Source: a virus. Taken from it: a stretch of DNA of 31,726 bases. Below, in pieces: positions 29,483 to 31,726 of the stretch. The stretch lies in IMG/VR virus record IMGVR_UViG_3300032093_000545, positions 1 through 31,726 of that record. One strand, given 5' to 3'. The stretch's first letter is position 1; each line of letters starts with the position of its first letter. The notes under the pieces are model-generated. The model saw only the letters and a program-made list of their open reading frames with translations, was not told the DNA's origin and did not search any database. Position numbers and translations under genes: made by a program.

Positions 29483-29680
29483 ATGGCAAAACAAAAAACA
29501 GTAAGTAAGACAAGTCCTAAAGGCGGTAAGCGTGGATGCTTATGTAACGATGGCACGTATAAAGCAGAATGTTGTACAGGAGAGTTACAAAATCAAGGTA
29601 TTGGAAGCACGGTAAACCAATCTAATAGCAATGTAACAAACACGAATCAAACGAGAGTAATTACAAGTGTTAACGGATAA
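29483..29680 (+). CDS. Small Cys-rich virion-region protein, 65 aa
   Basis: A 65-residue protein with a basic start (MAKQKTVSKTSPKGGKRGC), a Cys cluster (CLCNDGTYKAECCTG) and an Asn/Thr/Ser-rich end. The core CLC-x3-TY-x3-CC is shared by small proteins of Bacteroidota phages encoded beside capsid genes. The 71 bases before it contain a weak hairpin and a TATAAT, not enough to name a promoter. Function unknown. Confidence 0.65.
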   Translation: MAKQKTVSKTSPKGGKRGCLCNDGTYKAECCTGELQNQGIGSTVNQSNSNVTNTNQTRVITSVNG

Positions 29681-29721
29681 AAATACAACAGAATAAAAAC
29701 ACGAAAGTTATTAAGGTATAA

Positions 29722-30336
29722 ATGTTAAATATGAAAAAGAACGTAATAAACCAAATTAAAGAACTTCTCGGAATGGAAGTTAAATTAGCTACTATGAAGT
29801 TATCAGATGGCGTGACTATTTTGGAAGCTGAAATGTTTGAAGCAGGAGCAGAAGTGTTCGTAGTTGCTGAAGACCAAAAAATTGCTTTGCCTGTAGGTGA
29901 GTATGAGTTGGAAGATGGTAAAATCTTAGTTGTATCTGAAGAAGGTATTATCGCTGAAATTAAAGAAATGGAAGCAGAAGAAGAGATGCCAATGGAAGAA
30001 CCAGAAGTTGAAGTAGAGGTTGAAGCAGAAGCTGAAGCACCAAGAGACATTAAGAAAACGGTTGAATCAATTGTTAAAGAAACGTTCTTCTCTGAGATGG
30101 AAGCATTGAAACTTGAGAACGAAGAGTTGAAAGCTAAATTGGAAATGTTTTCAAAAGTTGAGCCTACTACAGAAGTTGCTACTGAAGAAGCTACTGAAGA
30201 GACAAAGGTTGAACTTGAGGAAGTAACTCCTATTGTATTTAATCCGGAGAACGTAAATAAAGTAGAAGCGTTTAAAATCGCTCCTAAAAGACCACGTTCA
30301 ACTATGGATTCTATCCTTGAAAAATTAAATAAATAA
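29722..30336 (+). CDS. Head scaffold protein
   Basis: A 204-residue (201 if starting at the ATG at 29731) very acidic protein, just upstream of the major capsid gene. The middle is a Glu/Val/Ala-rich run (about residues 75-110, VEVEVEAEAEAP), followed by a coiled coil (ETFFSEMEALKLENEELKAK) and a basic C-terminal helix (KRPRSTMDSILEKL) of the type that binds capsid subunits. Low-complexity acidic plus coiled coil plus basic C-terminal end is the hallmark of phage scaffolds. The protease at 27874 would degrade it. Confidence 0.8.
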   Translation: MLNMKKNVINQIKELLGMEVKLATMKLSDGVTILEAEMFEAGAEVFVVAEDQKIALPVGEYELEDGKILVVSEEGIIAEIKEMEAEEEMPMEEPEVEVEVEAEAEAPRDIKKTVESIVKETFFSEMEALKLENEELKAKLEMFSKVEPTTEVATEEATEETKVELEEVTPIVFNPENVNKVEAFKIAPKRPRSTMDSILEKLNK

Positions 30337-30362
30337 ATTATAAACTAATAAATTAAAAGAAA

Positions 30363-31322
30363 ATGCCTACAAGTGTTTCAATTACTACTACTTACGCTGG
30401 AGAGTTCGCAGGTAAGTACATTGCAGCAGCGCTTTTGTCTGCTCCAACTTTAGAACAAGGTGGTTTAACTATCCACCCAAATGTTAAGTACAAACAAGTT
30501 ATCCAAAAAGTTGCTACTGACGGAATCGTTAAAGATGCTACTTGTGACTTCGATGCTACTTCTACAGTAACGCTTACTGAGAAAGTTCTTCAACCAGAAG
30601 AATTCCAAGTAAACCTACAATTGTGTAAGAAAACTTTTCATTCAACGTGGCAGGCTGCTGAGATGGGTTACGGAGCATTCGATGTTCTTCCTAAATCTTT
30701 CGCTGATTTCCTTATCGCTCACGTAGCTGAAAAAGTTGCTTCTCATATTGAAGGTACTATTTGGGAAGGTAACAACGCATCAGCAGGTGAGTTCTCAGGT
30801 ATTATGCGTCAGTTGACTACAGATGCTGAATTGCCTTCTGCACAAGAAGTAGCAGCAGTTGGTGGTGGTGTTAACGCAGGTAACGTTATTGCTCAATTGG
30901 GTGCTATCGTTGACGCTTGTCCTGCTCGTCTTTATGGACAACCAGACCTTAAATTGTATCTTTCTTCTAACATCGTTCGTGCTTATATCCGTGCTTTGGG
31001 TGGATTTGGTGCATCAGGTTTAGGCGCTAATGGTACTAACAATCAAGGTACACAATGGTACACTAACGGAAGTCTTTCTTTCGATGGTATTCCGATTTTC
31101 CTTGCTAACGGAATGGATAACAACAAAGGTCTTTTGGCACAAACAACTAACTTGCATTTTGCGACAGGTTTGATGAGCGATTTGAATTCTGTGAAAGTCC
31201 TAGATTTATCAGAAGTTGACGGAAGTGAAAATGTACGTGTAGTTATGCGTTTCACTGCAGATGCTAAATACGGATTTGCAGGTGACTTGGTAACTTACGG
31301 AGTAACTAACTCTGCTAACTAA
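30363..31322 (+). CDS. Major capsid protein (HK97 fold)
   Basis: A 319-residue protein beginning MPTSVSITTTYAGEFAGKYI, with the E-loop/P-domain-like DATCDFDATSTVTLTEKVL, LCKKTFHSTWQAAEMG, AHVAEKVASHIEGTIWEG, and the A-domain segment YLSSNIVRAYIRALGGFG. Position between scaffold and the putative tail tube gene and codon use identify it as the capsid subunit. Arg is mostly CGT and Lys/Ala/Leu codons are more C/T-ended than in neighbouring genes, as expected of the most abundant phage protein. The context before the ATG is A-rich (AAAAGAAAATG). A strong terminator follows. Confidence 0.88.
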   Translation: MPTSVSITTTYAGEFAGKYIAAALLSAPTLEQGGLTIHPNVKYKQVIQKVATDGIVKDATCDFDATSTVTLTEKVLQPEEFQVNLQLCKKTFHSTWQAAEMGYGAFDVLPKSFADFLIAHVAEKVASHIEGTIWEGNNASAGEFSGIMRQLTTDAELPSAQEVAAVGGGVNAGNVIAQLGAIVDACPARLYGQPDLKLYLSSNIVRAYIRALGGFGASGLGANGTNNQGTQWYTNGSLSFDGIPIFLANGMDNNKGLLAQTTNLHFATGLMSDLNSVKVLDLSEVDGSENVRVVMRFTADAKYGFAGDLVTYGVTNSAN

Positions 31323-31343
31323 TCTTAACCAATAAAATAACGA

Positions 31344-31373
31344 GGGTGGTGGAATATCTGCCACCCTTTTTTT
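31344..31373 (+). terminator. Rho-independent terminator after the major capsid gene
   Basis: Perfect stem GGGTGG (31344-31349) / CCACCC (31361-31366), 11-base loop, then seven T (31367-31373). It lies 22 bases after the capsid stop and before the putative tail tube gene, which either needs read-through or a promoter of its own. Confidence 0.9.
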
Positions 31374-31395
31374 GTAACACTTAAATAATTAAACA

Positions 31396-31726
31396 ATGAG
31401 TTGTGATATTGCAAACGGAAGATTAGAAGCGTGTAAGGATTCAGTTGCTGGACTTGATGCTATCTATATCATAAACTACGGAGACTATAACTCCGATTCT
31501 GACATCACTTATGATGGAACTTACGAAGATTTAATTAATGCAGTTAATGGAGTTTCTAACCTTTATAAATACGAATTGAAAGGTGCTAACTCTTTTGACC
31601 AAGCTATAACATCTTCAAGAGATAATGGAACTACTTACTTTGAGCAAACGTTAAACGTTACGCTTAAAAAGCAAGATGTTCAAACACACAAGACTATTAA
31701 ACTTTTAGCTTACGGACGTCCTCACA
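31396..31726 (+). CDS. Putative major tail (tube) protein, 5' part (continues at 1-348)
   Basis: ATG 31396 opens a frame that runs to the end of the window and, through the 127-base repeat, in frame into 1-348, giving a 183-residue protein. The N-terminus MSCDIANGRLEACKDSVAG and the following AIYIINYGDYNSDSDI are typical of the Bacteroidota phage protein encoded after the capsid gene. Role: tail tube subunit (inferred). There is no recognisable housekeeping promoter in 31374-31395. The partial nature is an artefact of where the circular genome was cut. Confidence 0.7.
   Translation, partial: MSCDIANGRLEACKDSVAGLDAIYIINYGDYNSDSDITYDGTYEDLINAVNGVSNLYKYELKGANSFDQAITSSRDNGTTYFEQTLNVTLKKQDVQTHKTIKLLAYGRPH
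31600..31726. repeat. Terminal direct repeat, right copy
   Basis: Identical to 1-127; the second end of the circular overlap. Counting it once gives a genome of 31,599 bp. Confidence 0.95.

Noticed and set aside
1-31726. Integrase, lysogeny repressor, tRNA, rRNA, CRISPR array, insertion sequence
   Set aside because: Looked for by motif and structure in the reading; none is supported. A tRNA scan and CRISPR finder would be needed to exclude small ones formally.

Overview
The window is, as far as I can read it, the complete genome of a small tailed double-stranded DNA phage that infects a member of the Bacteroidota, most likely a Flavobacteriia-type host. The host call rests on high A+T content (about two thirds by eye), three or four promoters with the Bacteroidota -7 box TAnnTTTG, A/T-rich start-codon contexts without Shine-Dalgarno sequences, and protein families that recur in Bacteroidota phages. 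The first 127 bases (1-127) recur exactly as the last 127 (31600-31726). The contig therefore closes into a circle of 31,599 bp, and one gene (31396 to the end, continuing at 1-348) crosses the cut. All genes I accept lie on the + strand, tightly packed, often with ATGA or TAATG stop/start overlaps. I find no integrase, excisionase, lysogeny repressor, tRNA, rRNA, CRISPR array or insertion sequence, which suggests a virulent phage.

Early/replication half (about 5.8-16.5 kb). A DEDD-type 3'-5' exonuclease with a zinc ribbon (5807) stands between two terminators. Several operons then follow, three of which begin with the same promoter and 5' leader (before 6750, 8293 and 13703). They encode many small proteins, a protein with a DnaA domain-IV-like DNA-binding motif, an ERF annealing protein plus YqaJ-type exonuclease, a small lipoprotein, a structured leader RNA, a replication-initiator-like protein whose gene contains iteron-like repeats (candidate origin), a RecA/DnaB-like ATPase, candidate PD-(D/E)XK nucleases, NinG, a sigma-70-family factor and an AT-hook protein.

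Transition cassette (16.5-18.7 kb). Just upstream of the terminase lie three overlapping genes: a GP88-family protein, a ParB-like domain protein, and a fusion of an ABC-type ATPase with a GNAT acetyltransferase. I read this as a candidate DNA base modification system related in logic to Mu Mom; it is the most interesting protein-level system here.

Virion and lysis half (18.7 kb through the junction to 5.8 kb). Order: small and large terminase, tail assembly chaperone with a -1 frameshift and a long dual-coding overlap, tail terminator and gp10-like proteins, two large tail proteins, tape measure, XkdF-like protease, a fibre-like protein, scaffold, major capsid protein, terminator, putative major tail protein, terminator, portal, connector, fibres with a lectin-like domain, two membrane proteins and an M15 peptidase endolysin. 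Tail genes precede head genes and the portal lies far from the terminase, an order unlike classical siphophages. A 617-residue tape measure fits a siphovirus with a tail of roughly 90 nm (inferred from about 1.5 angstrom per residue).
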